Position numbers and translations under genes: made by a program. Positions 38,372-45,918 of a stretch of 64,000 bases of DNA are shown here, piece after piece. The first letter of the stretch is position 1. Every line of letters starts with the position of its first letter. The stretch comes from Microbacterium algeriense (GTDB lineage Bacteria; Actinomycetota; Actinomycetes; Actinomycetales; Microbacteriaceae). The DNA lies in contig NZ_WAAO01000002.1 of the NCBI RefSeq assembly GCF_008868005.1, positions 248,001 through 312,000 of the forward strand, given 5' to 3'. Below the pieces are notes generated by a model, which did no database searches, was not told the origin of the DNA, and saw only the letters and a program-made list of their open reading frames with translations.

Positions 38372-40278
38372 GCCTTCTCCTCGAAGATCTGCTGCCAGGA
38401 CTGGGGAGACACCAGCTCGGGGAGAGCGGCACGATACTGCCGCTGCAGCTCCGGCCAGCGGCGGCGGAGCTCGGCGTGCAGCCGCACGGTCTCGCGCAGC
38501 ATCCGGCGGTACTTCCGGCGATCGCGCGTGTAGATGTTCTTCCCCGACCCGTCCGCCGCGCTCACCAGAGCGCTGTCGAAGGCCGGAACGCGCCACCAGT
38601 GCGCGTCATCCTTGCCGAACTCCACCTCGGGCTGCGCCACGTTCGCGGGATCCGGACGGTGGATCAGGTGCGAGATCAGCGTCGACAGGGTGAACCAGCG
38701 CAGCCGCAGGCCCGTCGGGTTGTCGAGGTCGTTCTTCGGCCGCTGCTTGTAGACCTGGCGTCCGCGCCGGGAGTGCAGGACCGTGGAGGGGTCGCGATGC
38801 ACGACGGTCTCCGGGAAATCGGCAGCCAGGGCACGGGCGGCTGGCATCGCCGTCGCCAGGTTGCGACGCATGTGGTCCGGGCCGGAGAGGATGTCCCGCA
38901 GGGCCTGCGCACGCAGAGCCACGGGGTAATACTGCATCATCATCAGGTGCTTGAGGTCGACGCGACGGCTGTGCACGATCAGACGCCCGCCGCGCGGAGC
39001 GTTGGAGTGGATGAGCCCGGCCACGATGCGGTTGCGGGCGTGGAAGTACGCCTGCCAGTCGATCGAGTCGTCCTTGTTCACCCAGGACACGTGCCAGAGC
39101 GCGACGCCGGGCATCGACACCGTCGGGAAGCCGGCTTCGCCGGCGCGGAGGCAGAACTCGGCGTCGTCCCACTTGATGAAGGCGGGGAGGGCGAGGCCGA
39201 CCTTGCGGATGGCCTCGAGCGGGATGAGGCACATCCACCAGCCGTTGTAGTCGGCGTCCATGCGCATGTGCAGGAGCGTCGACTGGCGCAGGTTCGAGGC
39301 GCCGAAGTCGTGCGGCATCTTCTCCTGGTAGAGGTTGCGCCACATGAACGGGCCCTCGTCGACCACCTCGGCCCAGCCGTGCAGCTTGGGGCGGTCGAGC
39401 AGATCGAACATGTGGCCGCCGACGAGCACCGGGTTCGTCGCGAACTGTCCGAACACGATCGAGCGCCGCAGCGACTCCGGCTCGAGCCGGACGTCGTCAT
39501 CGAGCAGCTGCACGAAGTCGCTCTCCGGGCGCTGCAGCGTCTCGTGCATCGCCCGGGCGAAGCCGCCCGAGCCGCCGAGGTTGGGCTGACGGATGATCTG
39601 GAGCGTCTCGCCGAGCCGGGCGGCGACGTCGTCGAAGCCCTCCTGATCCGCGACGAGCTGCGTCCCCTGATCGACGAGGAAGATGCGGTCGACGAACTCG
39701 AGTGCGTCCGGCGACGCCGCCAGCGCTCGCAGGGTCTCGACGCAGTAGTCCGGCTTGTTGTAGGTGGTGATGCCCAGCGAGGCCTTGCCGGAGCGCGCCG
39801 GCTCCTGCTCTGTGGTCCACTCGGCGCCCTCGAGGACGGCGGGCTTCTCGTCGGCGACGATGTCGAACCAGATCCATCCGCCGTCGCTGTACTGGGTGAG
39901 GTCGAGATCGAAGGACGTCGTCGCCTCGCCGGTGACCTCGCGCGTGGCGACGCGCTGGCGGACGCCGGAGCCGTTCGAGCGGTAGACCAGGATCGTCGCC
40001 GGTCCCGTCGTGCGGACGGTGAGCTGAACCGCGCGCACGCTCGTCCAGTGCTGCCAGTAGGAGGCGGGGAACGCGTTGAAGTAGGTGCCGAGCGAGACGC
40101 GCCGCCCTGCGACGATGCGTGCCCGGTGGCGCCCGAGGATGTTCCCGAGGTGCGCTCTGCTGGACACCCGGACGGGCTCGTCCTCGATGACCGACCACGT
40201 CTCGGGGTCGGCGTAGAGGGGGAGGAGATCGGGGTCGCGATCTAGTGGGAAGACGACGTTCTGAAGGACGTGGGCCAC
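38368..40278 (-). CDS. glfT2: galactofuranosyltransferase GlfT2 family
   Basis: A 636-residue protein, almost the length of mycobacterial GlfT2, the polymerase that builds the galactan with UDP-galactofuranose. It has an N-terminal beta-sandwich domain (about residues 1-155), then the GT-A core: SLGITTYNKPDYCVETL, NLGGSGGFARAMHE, FVQLLDDDVRLEPES (metal DDD) near residue 255, FIKWDDAEFCLRAGEAGFP (base) near 370 and ALWHVSW (metal-binding His). A helical C-terminal domain follows. The GTG at 40278 follows GGAGAA. It starts a six-gene minus-strand operon. Galactan polymerase activity is well supported by motifs; chain length and linkage pattern are not readable. Confidence 0.9.
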   Translation of the reverse strand: MAHVLQNVVFPLDRDPDLLPLYADPETWSVIEDEPVRVSSRAHLGNILGRHRARIVAGRRVSLGTYFNAFPASYWQHWTSVRAVQLTVRTTGPATILVYRSNGSGVRQRVATREVTGEATTSFDLDLTQYSDGGWIWFDIVADEKPAVLEGAEWTTEQEPARSGKASLGITTYNKPDYCVETLRALAASPDALEFVDRIFLVDQGTQLVADQEGFDDVAARLGETLQIIRQPNLGGSGGFARAMHETLQRPESDFVQLLDDDVRLEPESLRRSIVFGQFATNPVLVGGHMFDLLDRPKLHGWAEVVDEGPFMWRNLYQEKMPHDFGASNLRQSTLLHMRMDADYNGWWMCLIPLEAIRKVGLALPAFIKWDDAEFCLRAGEAGFPTVSMPGVALWHVSWVNKDDSIDWQAYFHARNRIVAGLIHSNAPRGGRLIVHSRRVDLKHLMMMQYYPVALRAQALRDILSGPDHMRRNLATAMPAARALAADFPETVVHRDPSTVLHSRRGRQVYKQRPKNDLDNPTGLRLRWFTLSTLISHLIHRPDPANVAQPEVEFGKDDAHWWRVPAFDSALVSAADGSGKNIYTRDRRKYRRMLRETVRLHAELRRRWPELQRQYRAALPELVSPQSWQQIFEEKA

Positions 40279-40349
40279 TGGGGAGTTCTCCGATGTTGGT
40301 ACCGCGGTCCGCTGCGACGGGGCAGCGCGGGATTCGACGAGCAGTGAGT

Positions 40350-40355
40350 AGCCTA
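40350..40355 (-). promoter_or_regulatory. -10 box for the glfT2 operon
   Basis: TAGGCT on the minus strand. The predicted start near 40343 gives a leader of about 65 bases. Confidence 0.35.
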
Positions 40356-40415
40356 CCGTCCGTCGCCTGCGGATCTGCGGAGAGCAGGCCCCGGGGCGGC
40401 GTCGGGGCGACTGGC

Positions 40416-40421
40416 TAGACT
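40416..40421 (+). promoter_or_regulatory. -10 box of a predicted leaderless galE promoter
   Basis: TAGACT, seven bases, then the ATG of galE at 40429. No ribosome-binding site lies between. Confidence 0.5.
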
Positions 40422-40428
40422 GACCGCG

Positions 40429-41445
40429 ATGAAGGTTTTGATCACCGGCGGAGCCGGCTACATCGGCTCGACCGTCGCGACCGCGTGCATCGAGGCGGGA
40501 CTGCAGGTCGTCCTCCTCGACGACCTCTCCCGCGGACTCCGGGCCTTCGGCGAGGGCCGCGACCTCTACGTGGGCGACATCGCCGACGCGTCGCTGCTCG
40601 ACCGCCTGCTCGCCGATCACCCGGACATCGACGCCGTGGTGCATTGCGCGGCGCGCATCGTCGTGCCGGAATCGGTCGCCGATCCGCTCGGCTACTACGA
40701 CACCAACGTGGGCAAGACGATCGTCCTGCTGCAGCGGCTGCGGGACGCGGGCATCGCGCGGATCGTCTTCAGCTCGTCGGCGGCGGTCTACGCGGGCGAG
40801 AGCGGGGAAGGGGTGGACGAGAGCGGTGCTCTCGCCCCGGCGAGCCCGTACGCCGTGACGAAGGCCATGGTCGAGCGCATCCTCGAGGACGCCGCGACCG
40901 CCGGGGACTTCCGCGCTATCGCGCTGCGCTACTTCAACCCGATCGGCGCCGACCCCCAGCTGCGCACGGGGCAGCAGACGCCGACGCCGTCGCACGCGCT
41001 CGGCAAGATCATGCAGGCCCGGGCCACGGGTGAGCCCTTCCACCTGACGGGCACCGACTGGGCGACGCGAGACGGCTCCGGCCTGCGCGACTACATCCAC
41101 GTCTGGGATCTCGCTCTCGCGCATGTCGCCGCGGTGCAGAGGTTCGACGAGGTGGCCACCGCGACCCGGCCGTACCGGGTGGTGAACCTCGGCACCGGCG
41201 ACGGGGTGACGGTGCGCGAGCTGATCGCCGCCTTCGAGCGCGTGACCGGGGCGCCCCTCGCTGTCGTCGAGACCGATCGTCGGCCGGGGGATCAGGCGGG
41301 CGCCTTCGCGATCGTGGAACGCGCTGCCGACGAGCTCGGGTGGCGCGCCCAGCGGTCCGTCGACGACGGGGTGCGCGACGCGATCGCCTGGTCGGAGCGG
41401 CTCCGCGCCCTCCTCGGGGACGCGGACGGCCCCGGCTACTCCTGA
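40429..41445 (+). CDS. galE: UDP-glucose 4-epimerase
   Basis: Interconverts UDP-glucose and UDP-galactose, feeding Glf with substrate. The 338-residue SDR has GGAGYIGSTVATA at residue 7, the Ser-containing FSSSAAVYAGE block and catalytic SPYAVTKAMVERIL (Tyr, Lys) near residue 142, and the conserved RYFNPIGAD. Length and motifs are standard. The divergent glfT2 operon begins 150 bases away, so galactose supply and galactan polymerisation share one intergenic control region. Its 3' end overlaps the convergent ligase gene by ten bases. Confidence 0.95.
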   Translation: MKVLITGGAGYIGSTVATACIEAGLQVVLLDDLSRGLRAFGEGRDLYVGDIADASLLDRLLADHPDIDAVVHCAARIVVPESVADPLGYYDTNVGKTIVLLQRLRDAGIARIVFSSSAAVYAGESGEGVDESGALAPASPYAVTKAMVERILEDAATAGDFRAIALRYFNPIGADPQLRTGQQTPTPSHALGKIMQARATGEPFHLTGTDWATRDGSGLRDYIHVWDLALAHVAAVQRFDEVATATRPYRVVNLGTGDGVTVRELIAAFERVTGAPLAVVETDRRPGDQAGAFAIVERAADELGWRAQRSVDDGVRDAIAWSERLRALLGDADGPGYS

Positions 41446-42734
41446 GGCCGGAGGGTCGGGATCGCGCCGGTCTGGGCGGCGTCGATGTTCTCGCGCCAGG
41501 AGCGGGACTGACCGGCACGCAGCGCGCACAGCACGAGCAGGAACCACCCGGCGCCGACAAGCGTGAAGCTCTCGAACATCGAATCGACGGCGAGTGTGAC
41601 GAGGGTGATCGGCGTCCACGCATAGACGACGGAGCGACGCACGCTCGCGACCAGCCAGGAGCGGATCAGCGCGACACCGCCCAGCAGCAGGAACAGCACC
41701 AGCCCTGCGGCGCCGAGCTGCAGCAGCACGTCGAAGAAGGCGTTCAGGGCGCTCTGGTGATGGTCGTCCAGCTGGAAGTTGATGTAGGTGAAGGGGTACT
41801 CCCCGCGGGCCCAGTCGCCGAACCACCCCCACCCCTGCACGGGCTTGAGGGCGACGAAGTCGAGGATCGTGTTCCAGAGCGACCCGCGGATCGAGAAGTC
41901 GGAGCCGGCGTCCAGCAGGGCGATGATCTGGTGACGCAGCGCGAACGCGATCGTGAGCGCGAGCGCGACGAGGACACCGAGAGTCCACTGCACCAGGTTG
42001 CGTCTGGCCGGCGAGGTGTGCCGCACGATGGTGAGCGCGACCGTCACCACCCCGACCGCGCCGGCGAGGACGAGCACGGTCGGCGAGGCCGAGAGGAACG
42101 CCAGCGACCCGGCGAGGGCGATGGACACCACGGCGAGCGGCGGGTCGACCGACTGCGTGCGCCATTCGATCACGAACGTGATCAGCGCGATCACGGCGAC
42201 GAACCCGAGCATGTTCCGACTGCCGAACAGGCCCTGGACCGGCCCGCCGACGGCGAGGTTGCCCTGGATGCCGAGGAACGTGAACGGCAGATCGAGCAGG
42301 ATGCCCGAGAGGATCTCGACGGCGAGCGAGGCCGCGAGCAGGCCGCGCAGGGTGTCGCCGATCGCGCGGACCGTCTGCAGGGTGTCGCGGATGTGCCCCA
42401 CCGTGATGGCCAGGAACGCGAAGCCGAACAGCGACATCCAGCCGAACAGGGTGTCGGACTTGTCGGTCGACCACACCACGCTGACGAGCGCCCACGCGAG
42501 GAACGCGATGAGGGAGGACGGCGCGATCCGCAGCAGGGAGAGCTCCTCGCGGCGCACCCACAGGATCGCGGCCCCGACCAGGCACAGCACCGCGATGACG
42601 GTCGCGAGCGTGACGGCTGAGGTCATCCGCTCGATCGCGAAGGAGCCGAAGACCGCCGTGAGCGCGGCGATCGTGAACGCGCGGGCGAGCTCGACGGAGC
42701 CGAGGAGCCGGGCGAGCGTCCGCACCGGGGTCAC
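41436..42734 (-). CDS. O-antigen ligase-like (Wzy/WaaL) membrane protein, second copy
   Basis: A 432-residue protein with about ten to twelve membrane segments and the Wzy_C-type region with GWGWFGDWARGEYPF and HHQSALNAFFDVLLQLG near residue 320. The GxGxx and H..N patterns are those of O-antigen ligase and polymerase families, which join a polysaccharide to an acceptor on the outer face. In a Gram-positive cell the acceptor is not lipid A and is unknown. The GTG overlaps the stop of the paralogue upstream (GTGA). It ends ten bases inside the convergent galE gene. Confidence 0.82.
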   Translation of the reverse strand: MTPVRTLARLLGSVELARAFTIAALTAVFGSFAIERMTSAVTLATVIAVLCLVGAAILWVRREELSLLRIAPSSLIAFLAWALVSVVWSTDKSDTLFGWMSLFGFAFLAITVGHIRDTLQTVRAIGDTLRGLLAASLAVEILSGILLDLPFTFLGIQGNLAVGGPVQGLFGSRNMLGFVAVIALITFVIEWRTQSVDPPLAVVSIALAGSLAFLSASPTVLVLAGAVGVVTVALTIVRHTSPARRNLVQWTLGVLVALALTIAFALRHQIIALLDAGSDFSIRGSLWNTILDFVALKPVQGWGWFGDWARGEYPFTYINFQLDDHHQSALNAFFDVLLQLGAAGLVLFLLLGGVALIRSWLVASVRRSVVYAWTPITLVTLAVDSMFESFTLVGAGWFLLVLCALRAGQSRSWRENIDAAQTGAIPTLRPQE

Positions 42735-44146
42735 GGCACCCGCCGTTGGCGTGCGCCCCGCTCGAAGACCAGATCGCGTTCGCCGACGCCCACCAGCGGC
42801 ACGGACTTGAGCTTGAACGACAGGAGCACCAGCAGCAGCCAGCCCCACAGCATGATGGGCGTGGACTCCGACAGCCCCTGCACGAGGAGGGTGACCGTGA
42901 ACAGGCTCGGCAGCAGAGTCAGCGGAGAGTACGGGCGTGCGGCGTCGAGGTCCCAGCGCGGCCGGTCGACGGCGAAGAACCACGAGCGCCAGAGGAGGCT
43001 GCCGTACGCGACCGCCATCACGACGACCCCCAGGGCTCCGAGCTGCAGCAGGACGTCGAGCCACATGTTGTGCGCATGGAAGACGGTGATGCCGTGGTCG
43101 GTGATCCAGTGGTCGAACGCCGGGTCGGTGGGCACCCACGGGCTGGAGAAGCCGTTCCCGATGATCGGGTGCTCGCCCGCCCGCTGAAGGACCTTGGCCC
43201 AGATCAGATCCGAGCGACCGGTGAGGTCGACGTCGCGTCCGAGCAGCGCGAGGAGCGGTCCCCGCAGCAGCCAGACCGCGGCGACCGCGAGCACGGTGCC
43301 GCCGATGGCGACCACATAGATTCGGGTCCGTGCCCCTGGGGTCCGCGCGTGCCGCATCAGCAGGGCGACAGCGAGGGTGACGACGACGGCCGCCGCGCAC
43401 GCGAGCGCGGTGGCGGACGAGGTCCGGAACAGGAAGTACACGGCGAGGAGCATCCACAGTGCGAGCGTCGTGCGCCACCGTGCGCGCGCGGCGAACAGCA
43501 CCCCGAAAGTGATGAGGGCGAACAGCGAGATCATCGCCAGCAGGTTCGCGTTGCCGACGATGCCCTGGATCCGTCCGCCGTCGAAGAGGTTGTCGCGCAC
43601 CCAGTACCACTGCGGGTCGATCTTCCCGTCCGGCAGCGTCGCGAAGTTCGGCAGCAGGGGGCCGTGCAGCACGAGGGAGACCCAGAGCTCGATGGCCAGC
43701 GAGAGCCCGAGGATCCACTTGAACGCCGAAGAGAGGGCGCGAACGATCTCGTGCCAGGTCAGCACGTGCGCGATGAAGAGCCCGTTGACCGTGATCGCGG
43801 CGAGCAGGAACCACGTGATGAGCGTCGGTCCGCGCCACTGCGACCAGACGATGGAGAGCAAGGCGAGCGCGGTGTAGCCGAGCGCGGCCCAGGGGAGCCG
43901 CCGCCAGCGGAACGGCTGCGGCCGGTTGCGCGCCAGCATCGGGACGCCGATCGCGGCGGTCGCGAGCGTGAACACGACCAGGGTCAGCGCGGCGCCGGTC
44001 TGCCCGAGCAGGTTGTACACGGCCGAATGGGCGAAGGCGATCACCAGGACGAGGATCACGTACCCGCGCAGCAGCAGGTGCCCCGTCGACTCGCGCTCCG
44101 GCGCGGTGGGCGGAGCGGACACCGGATGCTTCGTGTACTGGGCCAT
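42731..44146 (-). CDS. O-antigen ligase-like (Wzy/WaaL) membrane protein, first copy
   Basis: A 471-residue polytopic protein. The central outside loop holds GRSDLIWAKVLQRAGEHPII, GNGFSSPWVP and the His-rich FHAHNMWLDVLLQLGALGVV, a classic Wzy_C/WaaL arrangement. Together with the downstream homologue it forms a two-gene operon. The second copy keeps the same HNxxLD-type motif as HHQSALNAFFD. They could act on two different polymers, or as polymerase and ligase. A TAGCCT box lies seven bases before the ATG. Confidence 0.85.
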   Translation of the reverse strand: MAQYTKHPVSAPPTAPERESTGHLLLRGYVILVLVIAFAHSAVYNLLGQTGAALTLVVFTLATAAIGVPMLARNRPQPFRWRRLPWAALGYTALALLSIVWSQWRGPTLITWFLLAAITVNGLFIAHVLTWHEIVRALSSAFKWILGLSLAIELWVSLVLHGPLLPNFATLPDGKIDPQWYWVRDNLFDGGRIQGIVGNANLLAMISLFALITFGVLFAARARWRTTLALWMLLAVYFLFRTSSATALACAAAVVVTLAVALLMRHARTPGARTRIYVVAIGGTVLAVAAVWLLRGPLLALLGRDVDLTGRSDLIWAKVLQRAGEHPIIGNGFSSPWVPTDPAFDHWITDHGITVFHAHNMWLDVLLQLGALGVVVMAVAYGSLLWRSWFFAVDRPRWDLDAARPYSPLTLLPSLFTVTLLVQGLSESTPIMLWGWLLLVLLSFKLKSVPLVGVGERDLVFERGARQRRVP

Positions 44147-44153
44147 CGCGTTC

Positions 44154-44159
44154 AGGCTA
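44154..44159 (-). promoter_or_regulatory. -10 box of a predicted leaderless promoter
   Basis: TAGCCT on the minus strand, seven bases before the ATG at 44146. It is 43 bases from the manA -10 on the other strand. Confidence 0.5.
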
Positions 44160-44202
44160 CCGCGCCGCGCTCGGAGCGTCCCGGATCAGCGCAGCTCGGC
44201 TC

Positions 44203-44208
44203 TACGCT
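44203..44208 (+). promoter_or_regulatory. -10 box of a predicted leaderless manA promoter
   Basis: TACGCT, six bases (GGGGGC), then the ATG of manA. The G run could also act as a poor ribosome site. Confidence 0.45.
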
Positions 44209-44214
44209 GGGGGC

Positions 44215-45345
44215 ATGCTGCTGCGTCTCTCGAACACGCCCCGCGACTACGCCTGGGGATCGGACACCCTCCTCGCCGGACTGGAGGGCCGCACGCCGAC
44301 GGGCGCGCCCGAGGCGGAGGTGTGGTTCGGGGACCACCCCGCCGACCCCTCCGACGTCGCGGAGGACGGAACGCTGGATCAGGTGACCGGCGGCAGCCTG
44401 CCGTATCTGCTCAAGCTGCTCGCGGCCGGCCGGCCTCTGTCGATCCAGGTGCACCCGACGATCGAGCAGGCCCGTGCCGGATGGGAGCGCGAGAGCGGAC
44501 TCGCCATCGACGACCCGCAGCGGAACTACCGCGACGACAACCACAAGCCGGAGCTCCTCGTGGCCCTGAGCGAGCGCTTCGAGTCGCTGAGCGGGCTGCG
44601 TCCCGTCGCCGAGACGCTCGAACTGCTCGACGGCATCGATGACAACGCCGGTGTGACACGTCTGCGAGAGCGCCTGCGTGGTGACGGGGACGTGCTGCGC
44701 GAGGTGATCGGCTGGCTGCTCGGCGGACACGCGCAGCGCGAGGTCGACGACATCATCTCCGCCGTGAAGGTCGCGGCCGTGCGGCAGGAGCCGGGGGAGT
44801 GGGATGTCACGCTGCGGGCCATCGCCGGTGTCGCGGAGACCTACCCCGGTGATCCCGGCGTGGTCGTCGCTCTGCTGATGAACCACGTCGTGCTCGAACG
44901 GGGTGAAGGCGTCTTCCTGCGAGCCGGGCTGCTCCACGCCTACCTCTCCGGCCTGGGTGTGGAGATCATGGCGGCCAGCGACAACGTGCTCCGCGGCGGT
45001 CTCACGCCCAAGCGCATCGACGTCCCGGAACTGCTCGCGATCCTCGACACCGCTCCGGGCGCGGTGCCGGTGCTGCGGGGGACGGGCGACGGCGCCGTCA
45101 CCTCGTACCCGGTCCCGGTGCCCGACTTCGCTCTCGACCGGATCGAGCTCACCGGTCAGCCGGTCGCGCTCCCCGTCTCCGGTCCGACGATGGTCCTCGC
45201 CACGTCCGGAGCGGTGACGGTCGCGGCGCTCTCGGGCGTACGGCTCTCCCTCGCGGTGGGCACGGCGGCGTTCGTCGGAGCCGATGAGGAGGGCATCACG
45301 CTGTCGGGTACCGGTGAGGCCTTCCTCGCCCGCCCGGGCGTCTGA
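44215..45345 (+). CDS. manA: mannose-6-phosphate isomerase, class I
   Basis: Zinc enzyme that interconverts fructose-6-phosphate and mannose-6-phosphate, the entry to GDP-mannose. The 376-residue protein shows PRDYAWGSDTLLAGL at the start, LSIQVHPT (metal ligands Gln, His) near residue 80, NHKPELLVAL (Glu ligand) near 110 and YLSGLGVEIMAASDNVLRGG near 245. The last block usually reads MANSDNVLRGG, so a common Asn is replaced by Ala here. In mycobacteria manA lies near whiB2 and manB; here manB is not in the window. Confidence 0.93.
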   Translation: MLLRLSNTPRDYAWGSDTLLAGLEGRTPTGAPEAEVWFGDHPADPSDVAEDGTLDQVTGGSLPYLLKLLAAGRPLSIQVHPTIEQARAGWERESGLAIDDPQRNYRDDNHKPELLVALSERFESLSGLRPVAETLELLDGIDDNAGVTRLRERLRGDGDVLREVIGWLLGGHAQREVDDIISAVKVAAVRQEPGEWDVTLRAIAGVAETYPGDPGVVVALLMNHVVLERGEGVFLRAGLLHAYLSGLGVEIMAASDNVLRGGLTPKRIDVPELLAILDTAPGAVPVLRGTGDGAVTSYPVPVPDFALDRIELTGQPVALPVSGPTMVLATSGAVTVAALSGVRLSLAVGTAAFVGADEEGITLSGTGEAFLARPGV

Positions 45346-45381
45346 GGTCCGTGCCGACGCGTCGCGACACGCCGACGCCGG

Positions 45382-45408
45382 CTCAAGAACCTTCAAGAGT
45401 CGCTTGAG
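45382..45408. repeat. inverted repeat upstream of the whiB2 promoter
   Basis: CTCAAG (45382-45387) and CTTGAG (45403-45408) flank 15 bases that contain a further TTCAAGAG. The element ends 17 bases before the -35 of whiB2 and could be an activator or autoregulator site. Confidence 0.35.
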
Positions 45409-45425
45409 GGTTTACGATCCGCGAC

Positions 45426-45454
45426 TTGACCGGAGCGAATGACACGGGTGTAAT
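45426..45454 (+). promoter_or_regulatory. whiB2 promoter with -35 and -10
   Basis: TTGACC (45426-45431), a 17-base spacer and TGTAAT (45449-45454). This is the clearest vegetative-type promoter in the window. The predicted start near 45461 gives a leader of about 44 bases with GGAGG (45495-45499). Confidence 0.65.
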
Positions 45455-45504
45455 TAGTTGAGCACGGCCCGCCAGGGGGGCGGTTTGAAGGGTTGGAGGT
45501 CGAG

Positions 45505-45822
45505 ATGACGGGATACCGTTCCGATGTGCCGGAGAACTGGTACGTCGACCCGGTGAACCTCGGCGTCCCCGGGGTGCGGCGAGCCGACCCGGACGACGAC
45601 AACGCCCTCGCCTGGCAGAGCGACGCGCTCTGCTCGCAGACCGACCCGGAGGCGTTCTTCCCCGAGAAGGGCGGCTCGACCCGTGACGCCAAGCGCATCT
45701 GCACCTCGTGCGACGTGCGCGGCGAGTGCCTCGAGTACGCGCTCAACAACGACGAGCGGTTCGGCATCTGGGGCGGGCTCTCCGAGCGCGAGCGCCGCAA
45801 GCTCAAGCGCCGCGCAAGCTGA
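45505..45822 (+). CDS. whiB2: WhiB-family iron-sulfur transcription factor (WhiB2/WhmD type)
   Basis: A 105-residue regulator that binds a [4Fe-4S] cluster and works with the primary sigma factor. WhiB2/WhmD types control septation and cell-wall genes. Four cysteines are visible: ALCSQTDPEAFF (Cys1), then ICTSCDVRGECLEYAL, giving the C-x2-C-x5-C array. After these come the turn motif FGIWGGLSERERR and a basic KLKRR tail for DNA binding. GGAGG five bases before the ATG at 45505 supports that start over an ATG at 45493. The neighbouring DUF5719 and DUF3499 genes are the usual company of whiB2. Confidence 0.92.
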   Translation: MTGYRSDVPENWYVDPVNLGVPGVRRADPDDDNALAWQSDALCSQTDPEAFFPEKGGSTRDAKRICTSCDVRGECLEYALNNDERFGIWGGLSERERRKLKRRAS

Positions 45823-45903
45823 CAATCGTCATCCTCCCGCGTGGGAGCCGATGGCTTCGCGGGCGCGCCGCGTCCGCTGACCCGAGCCGGAGTATCGCGC
45901 GCA

Positions 45904-45909
45904 TAGGCT
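45904..45909 (+). promoter_or_regulatory. possible -10 box before the large membrane protein
   Basis: TAGGCT, nine bases before the ATG at 45919. This gives an almost leaderless message. The gap back to whiB2 also holds a weak CTCCC/GGGAG hairpin at 45834-45847. Confidence 0.35.
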
Positions 45910-45918
45910 GACGACGTC

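Noticed and set aside
38368..42585. Single 1405-codon frame running from glfT2 back through galE
   Set aside because: Only the last 636 codons resemble a protein family. The upstream part is antisense to galE, and a GTG at 40278 with a ribosome site gives the correct GlfT2 start.
45346..45381. Imperfect palindrome around GACGCGTC after manA as terminator
   Set aside because: Only the central 8 bases and three outer bases match, so the stem is broken and not convincing.
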